Positions 6,628 to 15,595 of a stretch of 18,627 bases of DNA are shown here, piece after piece. The stretch's first letter is position 1, and each line of letters starts with the position of its first letter. The translations under genes were made by a program, and so were the position numbers. The notes beneath the pieces are model-generated. The model had not been told where the DNA came from, did no database searches, and saw only the letters and a list, made by a program, of their open reading frames with translations. Origin of the DNA: an uncultured Planctomycetaceae bacterium. Lineage in GTDB: Bacteria > Planctomycetota > Planctomycetia > Planctomycetales > Planctomycetaceae. The DNA lies in NCBI GenBank assembly GCA_903921605.1, contig CAIXQV010000757.1, positions 1 to 18,627 on the forward strand, given 5' to 3'.

Positions 6628-9600
6628 ATGGATCGGCGGATGAAAACGACGGGTCTGATGTCCGTAACTGGAGTGTTGGTGCTGTCCGTGCTCTCCGCTG
6701 GTTGTGGCGGCAGCGGCGATGACTTCAGTCAGCCCTTAAAGCCGCTTGGTGGGGACACTGCAAAAGTAGATTCAAAGAGCGAGCAGACGCCAGACGCGCC
6801 TCCAGCGGCCGCGGCAAAAACTAAAGTTGTAGAGCCCGCGGCTGAATCCACTCCTAATGCTCCGGCTAAAGAAGCCGAGGCCAAGGGTGGGTTGTTTGGA
6901 TCAGGGGATCCCGCAGCGGCTGCGTCGGGGGAGGAAAACGCGACTTCGGGTGGATTGTTTGCACCGGTGGAGGCAACTCCTGCTGCGTCAATGGATGCTC
7001 GGCTGGACGTCGCCGGTGCACCGTCTGACGATGGCCTTGCAGCGGACTTATCATCAGACGGACGTCTGTTGGTTGCAGAACGTGGAGACGGGCGATTTGG
7101 CGTGTATGAGGTTAATCGCCGAATCAGCCTGATGTCTTTGACCGCGGCAGAGAATAATATCAAGAAGCTGGCATTCGACAGCAATAAAGGGCTCATTACA
7201 GCCATCTTGCCATCTGGGAAAGTACAGGTCTGGAAGTATCAGTCAACGTTGGGGCTGGATAAGTTTGCAAAAGAGTCGATTGCTGCAGATTCCTTTCTCC
7301 GGGGCTTCGAAGGCCATCCTGGCGGGACACTGGATCTGGCGTTTTCACCGTCTCGCGACGAGATGGTCACAGTGGGAGCCGACGGTCAGCTTCGATTCTG
7401 GAGGATCAACGACAGTACGAGCACTCGGTCTTTTGAAAGATCAGGGACTGAGTTGCAGCATTTGGTGACGAGCATCAATGGTAGCTTTGCTGCGGCTTCG
7501 ACGGCTCGCGGAATTGTGACAATTTGGGATACGGCTACAGGTAAAGCGAAGACACTGCCCGTCGGTGATCGTGCCATTACATGTCTTGCCATTGACACAA
7601 AAGGAAGTCTTCTGGCCGCAGGCGATGCTGCTGGTACTGTCGTGTTGCTGGAGATTTCAAATGGGCGGACGAATGAGTTAAGTCTAGGGCGTCAAGCGGT
7701 TGCAGATATTCGATTTGAAGAAGAATCACAGCGACTCTTTGCGATCTCCGTTGACGGAGAAACCCGCGCTTGGAATTTGCCGTTGTCTTCGTCGACCGCA
7801 ATTGAAGGTCTGTCTGCTGCGGGTGGTCTTATGGCTGTTTCTGCGGACCTGAAACGTGTCTCAATACCGAATCCAAAGGGTGGACTGAGATCAGTGTCGC
7901 TTTCGGGCGACGCTGCGGTTCAGGAAATCGTGACGGGACTTGCTGGACTGACAGCTATCGAATTTGCCGACAACGCTTCGGTTGTCGTTGGCAACGAAAA
8001 CGGGCAGGTTGAGGTTCAGGAGGCGTCAGGTCTGAGAAAACTAATCTCAACCGGCGACGTGGCGATCAGCGTACTGAAGTGGTCCCCTGACGGAATGCTC
8101 GCGACGCTTGATAAACGCGGCAGTGGCGGGATCTGGCACGCAGGGGGCAGTCAGATTGTGACCAGATTCTCGGACGATTCGGTTCTGGCTTCGGCAAATG
8201 ATCCAGTTGCCTCGGTATTGGCGGTCGCTTTTCGTTCCGGCAAGCAGGTTGTGGTGGATCTTGCCAATGGTCAAACGATCGCGACTCGGCAGTCGAATGA
8301 TGATGAGATTACCTGTATGTCGCTGGATGCTCGACGCGGAATGGTCGTATCCGGGAGCAAGTCCGGCAGCGTATCACTCTGGACGTTCCGTGAGAAATCT
8401 GAATTGATTCCGTTGGGGCAACATGCCTCGGCAGTCACACAGGTGCAGATTACCGAATCAGGTAAATTTGCCATGTCAGGGGCAAGTGATGGAACTGTCT
8501 GCAATTGGCCCACTCAGTTCAAAGATACCGCACCTGCCCTGGAAAAACTGCCTGGCGAACTAAGGTTGGCAGACTTCGCTATGAATCAGGCAATAGGAGT
8601 GGCGTCAACAGACAATGGCGTTTTTACGATTGATCTACGGTCTGGAACAGTCAAGGAACTGTCCGACGTGTTACGACCTGCTCGGATGCAGATTTCTGCG
8701 GATGGCTCGTACTTTGCATCAATCAAAGCGGACGGTGTTGTCGGTGTTTATCAGACTTCTGACGGGACGCTGCTTCGGCAACATGAAGCCAGCGAACAGA
8801 TCGTTGATGTCGAATTCCTGAATGCGGAAAGAACTTATCTTTCGCTGGACGGTCAGGGAACGATTCGAAGATGGAACAGACCAGAGTCAGGCCTCACTGC
8901 CGCGGGCGAGTCCTTGAAAGGGGCGTCACGAATTTGGCTCAATCCTTCGGGATCAATTCTGGCGGTGGCCACGGAATCAAAGCTGATCAGATTTCTGTCG
9001 GTCGCTGAAAACTTTAAGGTTCTTTCGACCGTCACCGTCGAGAACGGCGTTCAGCTTCTGGCGTGGATCGGGGACCAGAGTTGCGCTGTGACATCGCCGG
9101 AGAAAAACTCAGTATCGCTGGTTGAACTACAGGGCAGTCGAGTACGAAAAACGATTGTGGATCTTCCCGGTCCTGCGACACAGTTTTGTCGACGAGCAGA
9201 CAACGGTGATCTTTTGGCGATCTGCGGAACGCGATTGCTGAAGGTTCGGCCGGCGTCAGGCGATATCCGAGTGAACGACATTTCGTTTAAGGCTTCGGAT
9301 AAGGACCAGATCGTCAATTGCGGAAAAGTGACATTGCTGCTTTCAGGGGGGCGAATCTTTCGGATCGGACGAGATGATTCGATCGTCATTGATGATCGCG
9401 TGGCCAACGTCAAAGCACTTTCGGGTTCGGTGTCTGAGCGAGCCGCAGTGGTGATCACCGAATCGGGCAACATGCTTGTCTATTCCGATAACAAATTCAT
9501 CGACGCCGGCGTTAATCCGTTACCGGAAAGCACCGTCAACGTTTCTGACGACGGTCAGTATCTTTGGATCCACTCTGGCACAGAAGAAGGTTTCATCTGG

Positions 9601-12600
9601 GCAGTACGCGATCAAAAGATTCTTCAAAAAGTGGCATTCTCCGGACCATCTGCTCTTCGATCATGGCTTCCGGATCAACGTGCAGTCGTACAGGTTGGAA
9701 CAGGCGGAGATGTATCATTGTCTGGCAATCTGGTGACAGCCGAATGGAATACAAATCTTAAAAACGCTCAGTCATTCTCCGTTTCTTCGGGAGGTAATCG
9801 GGTTCTGGTTAAAAGCGCGGCAAAGGAGGCCGTTGTTCTGGAGTTGCCGAGTGGTAAATCACGTAGTCTTGAACTTTCGGATGCAATGTTCGCCGAGCTG
9901 ACCGACGATCTGGGGACAGTGCTGGCAGTCAGCAGTTCAGGGAAAATCGATCGGATTTCGGAAACGGCAATTCAGTCACTTCAGGTCGAAGGCCCAGTTC
10001 GTTCCGTGTCGGTCGACAGAACAAATCGTACTTGCGGAATCCTGTACGGAGATGATAAGTCTGGCTTGGTCAATATTGACGACATGCTTCAGATTCAGCC
10101 TTTGGTCGGAGGTCAAGGCCCCGCATGGATGTACTCAACTTCAATCGGCTACTTGCTTGGCGATGCGAACGGAGGGGTGAAAGTCACGGAGTCAGGCATT
10201 CAAACTGCGGGCCAGCCAAGGTCTGGACATAAAGGGGGATGCACAGGAATAGCGACCTTGCAAAATCAGGTTTTGACGTCGGGCCGTGACGGCGTGATTC
10301 GAAGCTGGTCGCCTGATCTTTCGAATCATCGTGATATCTTTAAGCATGGACATGCGATTGTTTCTCTTCGTATTTCCAGTGCAACTCAGCAGATTACCGC
10401 GAGCGACGAATTGGGTGAAGTCCTGACTATCAGCCCGGATGGCACAATGCGTAGTGCAGCAAACAAGGTTGGTCTCGGTCCTGGATCTCGGACAGGTGGT
10501 CATGACGTCGACGGAAACCTCGTTGTTGTCGGGTTGCGGCAGGTGGTGCGATTTCGTCCCGACGGGATACCCAGAGACGGCGTCCAATTCAAAGAAGAGT
10601 GTGTCGATCTTGGACCGGTTGGAACTGATGGGAAATGGTTCGCTCTTGAGAAGAATGGCAACCTCTATTCCTTCAGTTTCGTAAAGCTGCGTCACTCAAT
10701 TCAGCGTTCCGAAAAGATTACGGGAATGTATTGGACGCGTCCGTCTCAACTGGCTGTGACGTCCGGGAAACAGGTTGAGATCATCAGTGCTGACGGAGAT
10801 GTAATTGTCTCACGCAATGTGGCTGATACAGAAATTGTCGCCACAGGTATGAGTTCCAATGGGAAAAAGTTGTCGGTTCTGGCGGTTTCCGGCGAGTTGA
10901 CACTACTGGATGCTGAAACACTTAACAAAACAGGCAGCTTCAAACCGGGCGTTGCGGCAAACAGGATTGCCATGAGTTTGACTGGCGAAACAGTGCTCGT
11001 GTATGGCATTGATACCGCTGAAGAGTGGAATGCCAATGGCACCCGGCTCCGCAAACTTCCAGTCACGGGTGTATCAAGTGCCTCTTATGTTGAAGGAACT
11101 CCCTTTCTCATCACGGCATTGAAGACTGGTGAAGTGCGGCAGTGGCCAAGGCAGCAAATGTTTACAAGTCGCCCTTCTTCTGCGGTGAAGGATAGTCGGT
11201 TGCTTCCGCAGGGAGCGGGTGCGATTTTCGTTGACGAGAAAGGGCTTGTCCGATCTGAAAACGCTGACAGCAAAGTTCAATGGCAGAGCAAGGAACCGAC
11301 TCTGGACATTCGTAAGTCCAGCGTTAGCGGTGACGGAAATCGTGTTGCCTTACTGACAGGTTCAAACGGAGTTCGACATGCCGCTGTTTACGACCAGAAG
11401 GACGGTTTTGTTAAGGAGTTTGACATTCCGCAGGAGTGCAGCGAAGTTCAAATTTCTCCCGATGGAACAAGCCTGATGTTTCATGCGGCGAAATCAGTTG
11501 AAGTTCGGAGTATTGATTCTGGATTGGTCACTCAAAGTTTGAACATCGTGGCGAAGAAGTGCCTGTACGCGACCGCCAACTCAGTGCTTTTTGTGGACAA
11601 CGAGGGCGGCCTGCGCATCGCTGGCACTGGTGAACTTGGAAACATGCAGATATCTTCGGGACAGGGTACCGCCGTCGCCTTTGATGAAACTGGTGATCGA
11701 CTTGCAACAGGGACTTCAGAAGGAGTGTTGACCGTCTGGGATCGAAGTGCGTCTGAACTCAAGAAGCTGTATGAACTCACGACGGAAAGCCCTGTTCGGC
11801 AAATCATCTTTCGAGGTTCAACGCTTATAGCACGTACAGACCTAGCCGCAGTCTCTATCTGGCAGATCGACTCGGCCGATCCCGCATCAACAGGAACAAT
11901 GTCCTTCGCGCATCGTGGTGTTCCGCAGTTAGCTGAGCTTGACAGAAAACAGGACTTGCTGGCAACAGTCAGTTCAGAGAATGAAGTTTCAGTATGGGAC
12001 GTTTCCAATCGAGGCAGCTCTCCACGACAGGTTTTGAGCGTTACCGGTAACGATCAGCGTATCTCCGCACTGGCCTTTACTGATAGTTCCGACAGCCTTG
12101 TGACACTTGATGCGTCCGGGACTGTTTCAATCAACCGTCTGCCTGACCTTGCGACTTTACGGCAACGTGCGGTCGCCGAAGTGAAGGAGCGTGAGACGTC
12201 GGGGCTGCTGGAAGCATTACCGCTAACTCTGCCGGGGAGCGGACGAATTGGAAACGATGCCGTGAGCCAAAGGTTGCGGCAGGAGGACTCTGTTCGTCGC
12301 GACCTTCAGGCTCTGCGCGTGGAGAGTGAGGAAGACTCCATACCTCGTCTTGGAAATCGTCGTACTATTGAAGATGCAGTACAGAGCATCGGGGCTGCAC
12401 GAAGCTCGCAGATTCGAGGTCTTTATCAGGATCGCGTTGCCACAAACGGAGACGTGAGTACAAGCTCGCAAGTTGGCAAGGAACCGGAATGGACACCTAC
12501 GCCGGGAATTCTTGAAGACTTCCAGAGCGTCAGAACTTTGCCAGCGGCTATTGCTGCTGCGGCGGATTTGGAATCTGCCAAATCAAAGTCGACGGGAACA

Positions 12601-14028
12601 TACCCCGAGCGGGAAACCTCGGCAAACGAATTGGTTCGAAAACTTGTTTCGAGTCAGCAGTCGTTCGTAAAGCAATTGAATGGAAGTGCCATAAGTGGCC
12701 TGGGAAGCACAGAGTCCGGACTTCCCGTCGATCAGAAGGCACTGGATGCCTTCCGCCAGCAACTCGAACAAATGTCTGACAGCAGGGCCATTCAGACTAT
12801 TTCTACCACTTACCAGTTCCCGCAGCGGGATGAAGCGGATGGCATTCGAGTCCCGTTGCAGATCTCCAGTGATGGCAGTACTGTCGCAGCATCCTTCCCT
12901 CCGCTCGCCGACGAAGAATCCAAAGGCTCCGTTGATGTCTGGGATACACTCTCCGGAATACCACTAAAGCAGTTTGAGACCACCGAAGGTGTGCAGGAGT
13001 TGCTGCTTTCAACGATGGAAGATCAGCTGCTGACAATGCCGGCCGTTTTTGCTTACCGACTCTTCGACAACAGTCCCCCGCGGTATTTAACCCACGGTTC
13101 TTCGGTTGCTTGGTGTCGTTCTCAGGATAACCCCGTGGTTGCCTTCACCAAGCAGGTTAGAGTTGATCACCAAGAGCAATTGCTGGCCATTTATGACGCA
13201 AGATCTTTGGAAAATGTTGCTCTTTCGATGCCAGAAGGATTCAATACTCAGGCAAGGTCAATTGCGTTCGGAACCAAAGACGACCGCTTGGCAATCGCAA
13301 TCTCCGAGAGAAAAAAAGATCACAAGCTCTTTCTCTGCAGAAAGTCAGACCTGTCTCGATTTGAGGTCCTGACTCCGATTGATTGGATTGTTGGCGCATC
13401 AAATGACGGAGTTGGGTTCCCCGCTCTTACTTTTTCCCCCGATGATCAAATGCTTGTGGCTGTAGCCCATGAAGGACGAGAAGGAGAAGGAGAAGACACC
13501 GAAGGATTCAGTGTGAGGCTGTATGGGCTCAAAAATGAAAAGTGGGTCAGGACCGCATCCCTGCCGCTTGCCGCTGAGGGCTTCGCAGAGGTCACTGATC
13601 GAATTTCAATTAGCTTTGTAGATCAGATGCCGCGAGTCAGCATCCGAACTGGTCGTGGAATTTTTGTAGGCGATCTAAACGCCGGCAAGAAGCGTCGCAC
13701 CGATTCGATCTGGGGGATTCCCTTGAATCCGGATTCAACGCCAGCTGTCAGGCTTTCGGAGGACGGCCGCTGGCTGGCCATTGGAAAGTCGAACGGCACG
13801 ATTGCAATTCATGACCTGAGTTCTGCAGATCCGACACTTTCTGTCCCATTGCCCGGAGAAGGCGATACTGCACACGACGGTGCGGTGATCGGTCTGAGTT
13901 TCTCGAGGCCATTGCAAGGGACGAAGAATCCAACGTATTTGGCAAGCTTTGGCCGCGAAAACCGGCTGAAGGTCTGGGCTCTCATTGATCTGGAAGAACA
14001 GTTTGCCAAGGCGAGAAAAGCACGATGA
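6628..14028 (+). CDS. Giant WD40-repeat lipoprotein (2466 aa)
   Basis: The N-terminus is a lipoprotein signal (GVLVLSVLSAGC) with Cys26 as the lipidation site and Gly after it, so the protein should be exported and lipid-anchored. ATG 6628 is the longest start; ATG 6640 (Cys at 22) gives a neater signal peptide. Residues about 27-125 are an Ala/Pro/Glu/Lys-rich linker with two GGLF motifs. Residues about 130-1840 are WD40-like blades, recognised by repeated endings such as LRFWRI, VTIWDT, VSLWTF, IRSWSP, LTVWDR and VSVWDV, often with DG before the last strand. Clearer GH/GQ-type blades lie at about 229-261, 597-630, 1200-1230 and 1678-1708. Residues about 1845-2070 are a non-WD40, partly helical insert. 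A last blade group spans about 2071-2466. No enzymatic motif is seen; a scaffold or ligand-binding role is inferred. Two kinase genes follow immediately. Confidence 0.9.
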   Translation: MDRRMKTTGLMSVTGVLVLSVLSAGCGGSGDDFSQPLKPLGGDTAKVDSKSEQTPDAPPAAAAKTKVVEPAAESTPNAPAKEAEAKGGLFGSGDPAAAASGEENATSGGLFAPVEATPAASMDARLDVAGAPSDDGLAADLSSDGRLLVAERGDGRFGVYEVNRRISLMSLTAAENNIKKLAFDSNKGLITAILPSGKVQVWKYQSTLGLDKFAKESIAADSFLRGFEGHPGGTLDLAFSPSRDEMVTVGADGQLRFWRINDSTSTRSFERSGTELQHLVTSINGSFAAASTARGIVTIWDTATGKAKTLPVGDRAITCLAIDTKGSLLAAGDAAGTVVLLEISNGRTNELSLGRQAVADIRFEEESQRLFAISVDGETRAWNLPLSSSTAIEGLSAAGGLMAVSADLKRVSIPNPKGGLRSVSLSGDAAVQEIVTGLAGLTAIEFADNASVVVGNENGQVEVQEASGLRKLISTGDVAISVLKWSPDGMLATLDKRGSGGIWHAGGSQIVTRFSDDSVLASANDPVASVLAVAFRSGKQVVVDLANGQTIATRQSNDDEITCMSLDARRGMVVSGSKSGSVSLWTFREKSELIPLGQHASAVTQVQITESGKFAMSGASDGTVCNWPTQFKDTAPALEKLPGELRLADFAMNQAIGVASTDNGVFTIDLRSGTVKELSDVLRPARMQISADGSYFASIKADGVVGVYQTSDGTLLRQHEASEQIVDVEFLNAERTYLSLDGQGTIRRWNRPESGLTAAGESLKGASRIWLNPSGSILAVATESKLIRFLSVAENFKVLSTVTVENGVQLLAWIGDQSCAVTSPEKNSVSLVELQGSRVRKTIVDLPGPATQFCRRADNGDLLAICGTRLLKVRPASGDIRVNDISFKASDKDQIVNCGKVTLLLSGGRIFRIGRDDSIVIDDRVANVKALSGSVSERAAVVITESGNMLVYSDNKFIDAGVNPLPESTVNVSDDGQYLWIHSGTEEGFIWAVRDQKILQKVAFSGPSALRSWLPDQRAVVQVGTGGDVSLSGNLVTAEWNTNLKNAQSFSVSSGGNRVLVKSAAKEAVVLELPSGKSRSLELSDAMFAELTDDLGTVLAVSSSGKIDRISETAIQSLQVEGPVRSVSVDRTNRTCGILYGDDKSGLVNIDDMLQIQPLVGGQGPAWMYSTSIGYLLGDANGGVKVTESGIQTAGQPRSGHKGGCTGIATLQNQVLTSGRDGVIRSWSPDLSNHRDIFKHGHAIVSLRISSATQQITASDELGEVLTISPDGTMRSAANKVGLGPGSRTGGHDVDGNLVVVGLRQVVRFRPDGIPRDGVQFKEECVDLGPVGTDGKWFALEKNGNLYSFSFVKLRHSIQRSEKITGMYWTRPSQLAVTSGKQVEIISADGDVIVSRNVADTEIVATGMSSNGKKLSVLAVSGELTLLDAETLNKTGSFKPGVAANRIAMSLTGETVLVYGIDTAEEWNANGTRLRKLPVTGVSSASYVEGTPFLITALKTGEVRQWPRQQMFTSRPSSAVKDSRLLPQGAGAIFVDEKGLVRSENADSKVQWQSKEPTLDIRKSSVSGDGNRVALLTGSNGVRHAAVYDQKDGFVKEFDIPQECSEVQISPDGTSLMFHAAKSVEVRSIDSGLVTQSLNIVAKKCLYATANSVLFVDNEGGLRIAGTGELGNMQISSGQGTAVAFDETGDRLATGTSEGVLTVWDRSASELKKLYELTTESPVRQIIFRGSTLIARTDLAAVSIWQIDSADPASTGTMSFAHRGVPQLAELDRKQDLLATVSSENEVSVWDVSNRGSSPRQVLSVTGNDQRISALAFTDSSDSLVTLDASGTVSINRLPDLATLRQRAVAEVKERETSGLLEALPLTLPGSGRIGNDAVSQRLRQEDSVRRDLQALRVESEEDSIPRLGNRRTIEDAVQSIGAARSSQIRGLYQDRVATNGDVSTSSQVGKEPEWTPTPGILEDFQSVRTLPAAIAAAADLESAKSKSTGTYPERETSANELVRKLVSSQQSFVKQLNGSAISGLGSTESGLPVDQKALDAFRQQLEQMSDSRAIQTISTTYQFPQRDEADGIRVPLQISSDGSTVAASFPPLADEESKGSVDVWDTLSGIPLKQFETTEGVQELLLSTMEDQLLTMPAVFAYRLFDNSPPRYLTHGSSVAWCRSQDNPVVAFTKQVRVDHQEQLLAIYDARSLENVALSMPEGFNTQARSIAFGTKDDRLAIAISERKKDHKLFLCRKSDLSRFEVLTPIDWIVGASNDGVGFPALTFSPDDQMLVAVAHEGREGEGEDTEGFSVRLYGLKNEKWVRTASLPLAAEGFAEVTDRISISFVDQMPRVSIRTGRGIFVGDLNAGKKRRTDSIWGIPLNPDSTPAVRLSEDGRWLAIGKSNGTIAIHDLSSADPTLSVPLPGEGDTAHDGAVIGLSFSRPLQGTKNPTYLASFGRENRLKVWALIDLEEQFAKARKAR

Positions 14029-14059
14029 TAGTTTTTCGATGGTGAAACATGAGGGGGCC

Positions 14060-15517
14060 ATGACGTCATTCGAATCTCATCAAAACAAGTCGAACGATCG
14101 ACGGCGGTCCCATCGCGTTGAAGAGGGCACCCACGGGCCGTCAGGCGATATTCAAGGTCGCGAAGAACTCCCCTTCACGCTTGGACGCTACGAAGTGCTG
14201 GCCGAGTTAGGGGCCGGACAAATGGGAACCGTTTACCGGGGCCGCGACAAGGTGCTTGAACGGGACGTGGCTATCAAGATTCCAAAGCTGGAGAAGTCCG
14301 AAATTCAAGCGTTGATGATTCGTCGGTTCTACCGGGAAGCACGAGCCGTCGCGAGGCTCAATCATCCCTCGATCTGTCCGATTTATGACGTTGGCGAGAT
14401 CGACGGGAAAGTGTTCATCGCTATGGGCTTTATCAATGGAACAACGCTCGACCAACTGGTTGGGAAAGGGCGATTCCTTCGGCCCCGTCAGGCCGCAAAG
14501 TTGATTCATCGAGCCTGCCTCGCGATGCAGCATGCACATGATCACCACGTTGTTCATCGAGACATCAAGACCAGCAACATGATGATCGACTCAGAGGGGC
14601 TGCCCATCCTTCTGGATTTTGGTCTTGCAATGCTGAGAGACGACAAAGATGCCGGGATCAGTCACGACGGACAAATATTGGGAAGCCCGGCGTATATGTC
14701 TCCGGAGCAGGTTAATGGCCTCGGTATTGATCACAGGGCTGACATCTTCAGTCTCGGTGTCGTCTTTTACGAAGCGCTTACAGGGCATCGACCGTTCAAA
14801 GGAACGTTCACTCAGGTCCTGATGGGAATAGCGCAGGGGCTTTGTGAGGCTCCTCATTTACTCAACACGGAGGTTCCTGAGGAACTCTCTCAACTCTGCC
14901 GGAGAATGATGGAAACGTCCCCGGAACTACGTTTTCAGACGATGAACGAGACCGCAGATGCTTTGGCAAGATACCTGACGAGAACTGCTGCGGGAGCTCG
15001 TGAAAATGCTTCCGGGGCAGTTTCGGTCCTGCAACCGCTGGTTCGAAAAACTACCATGGTTATCACGGAATCAGGTCGTACAGCTCAGGACGAACCTGCG
15101 GATCCCCCGTCCCGTTTCAAGTCTGGTCATGAGTCTGTTCCTTCACCACGCAAACGCCGAAGGAAGTCGTCGTCCGAAGAACGTACTTTGGAGGAAACAC
15201 AATACGAGACGGAACCCCCGGTAACATCTCTCTGGCGAAAAGCAACTGAGGCTTCGCAGCGAGGTCTGCAGCAGACGCTTGCGACAAGTCAGGGTCGCTC
15301 TAAACAAAGCTTCCAGAAGCGAGCTCAGTGGTGGACTGTGGTAACAATATTGCTCGTCACGTCATGCATAGGGCTCACGCTTGCTGTTCGCAGGGGGTCT
15401 CTTCGAATTGCTCCGTCACCCAACTCAAAGAATGCTGCTCCGACCGACACAACGGGAACGACGCCAAAAACACCGAAATCCTCGTTCTCTCTTAATGAAC
15501 TTGACGCACCGCCGTGA
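14060..15517 (+). CDS. Membrane-anchored Ser/Thr protein kinase (PknB-like)
   Basis: This Hanks-type kinase phosphorylates Ser/Thr of protein targets using ATP. With the ATG at 14060 it has 485 aa; this start follows GAGGGGG at 14051-14057. ATG at 14039 is also possible. Residues about 45-300 hold the kinase domain: Gly-rich loop GAGQMG (51-56), ATP lysine K73 (VAIKIPK), catalytic HRD at 166-168 (HRDIKTSN), DFG at 186-188, GSPAYMSPEQ in the activation segment and DIFSLGVVFYEALTGHRPF. All key residues are present, so it should be active. A basic, charged linker (SPRKRRRKSSSEE) leads to one transmembrane helix at 424-443 (WWTVVTILLVTSCIGLTLAV). A tail of about 42 residues, rich in Thr, Pro and Lys, follows. 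The kinase domain is expected in the cytoplasm. The gene starts 31 bases after the WD40 lipoprotein gene, suggesting an operon. Confidence 0.93.
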   Translation: MTSFESHQNKSNDRRRSHRVEEGTHGPSGDIQGREELPFTLGRYEVLAELGAGQMGTVYRGRDKVLERDVAIKIPKLEKSEIQALMIRRFYREARAVARLNHPSICPIYDVGEIDGKVFIAMGFINGTTLDQLVGKGRFLRPRQAAKLIHRACLAMQHAHDHHVVHRDIKTSNMMIDSEGLPILLDFGLAMLRDDKDAGISHDGQILGSPAYMSPEQVNGLGIDHRADIFSLGVVFYEALTGHRPFKGTFTQVLMGIAQGLCEAPHLLNTEVPEELSQLCRRMMETSPELRFQTMNETADALARYLTRTAAGARENASGAVSVLQPLVRKTTMVITESGRTAQDEPADPPSRFKSGHESVPSPRKRRRKSSSEERTLEETQYETEPPVTSLWRKATEASQRGLQQTLATSQGRSKQSFQKRAQWWTVVTILLVTSCIGLTLAVRRGSLRIAPSPNSKNAAPTDTTGTTPKTPKSSFSLNELDAPP

Positions 15518-15595
15518 TGTCGATGATTGCTTCTTGTCCTCTGTGCTGAACCGTGCCCCGCCACATGTCCCGATACTGATTTCTTTGAGCTTCGA

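Noticed and set aside
6729..7205. Open frame of 158 codons on the minus strand, Ser/Pro/Ala-rich
   Set aside because: It is antisense to the Ala/Pro/Glu-rich spacer of the lipoprotein. The low complexity explains the open frame.
10192..10695. Open frame of 167 codons on the minus strand inside the giant lipoprotein gene
   Set aside because: It is fully antisense to strongly supported WD40 coding sequence, and its translation shows no recognisable domain.
11532..12008. Open frame of 158 codons on the minus strand, Ser/Thr-rich
   Set aside because: It is antisense to clear WD40 blades. The Ser-rich composition is what the opposite strand of this gene gives.
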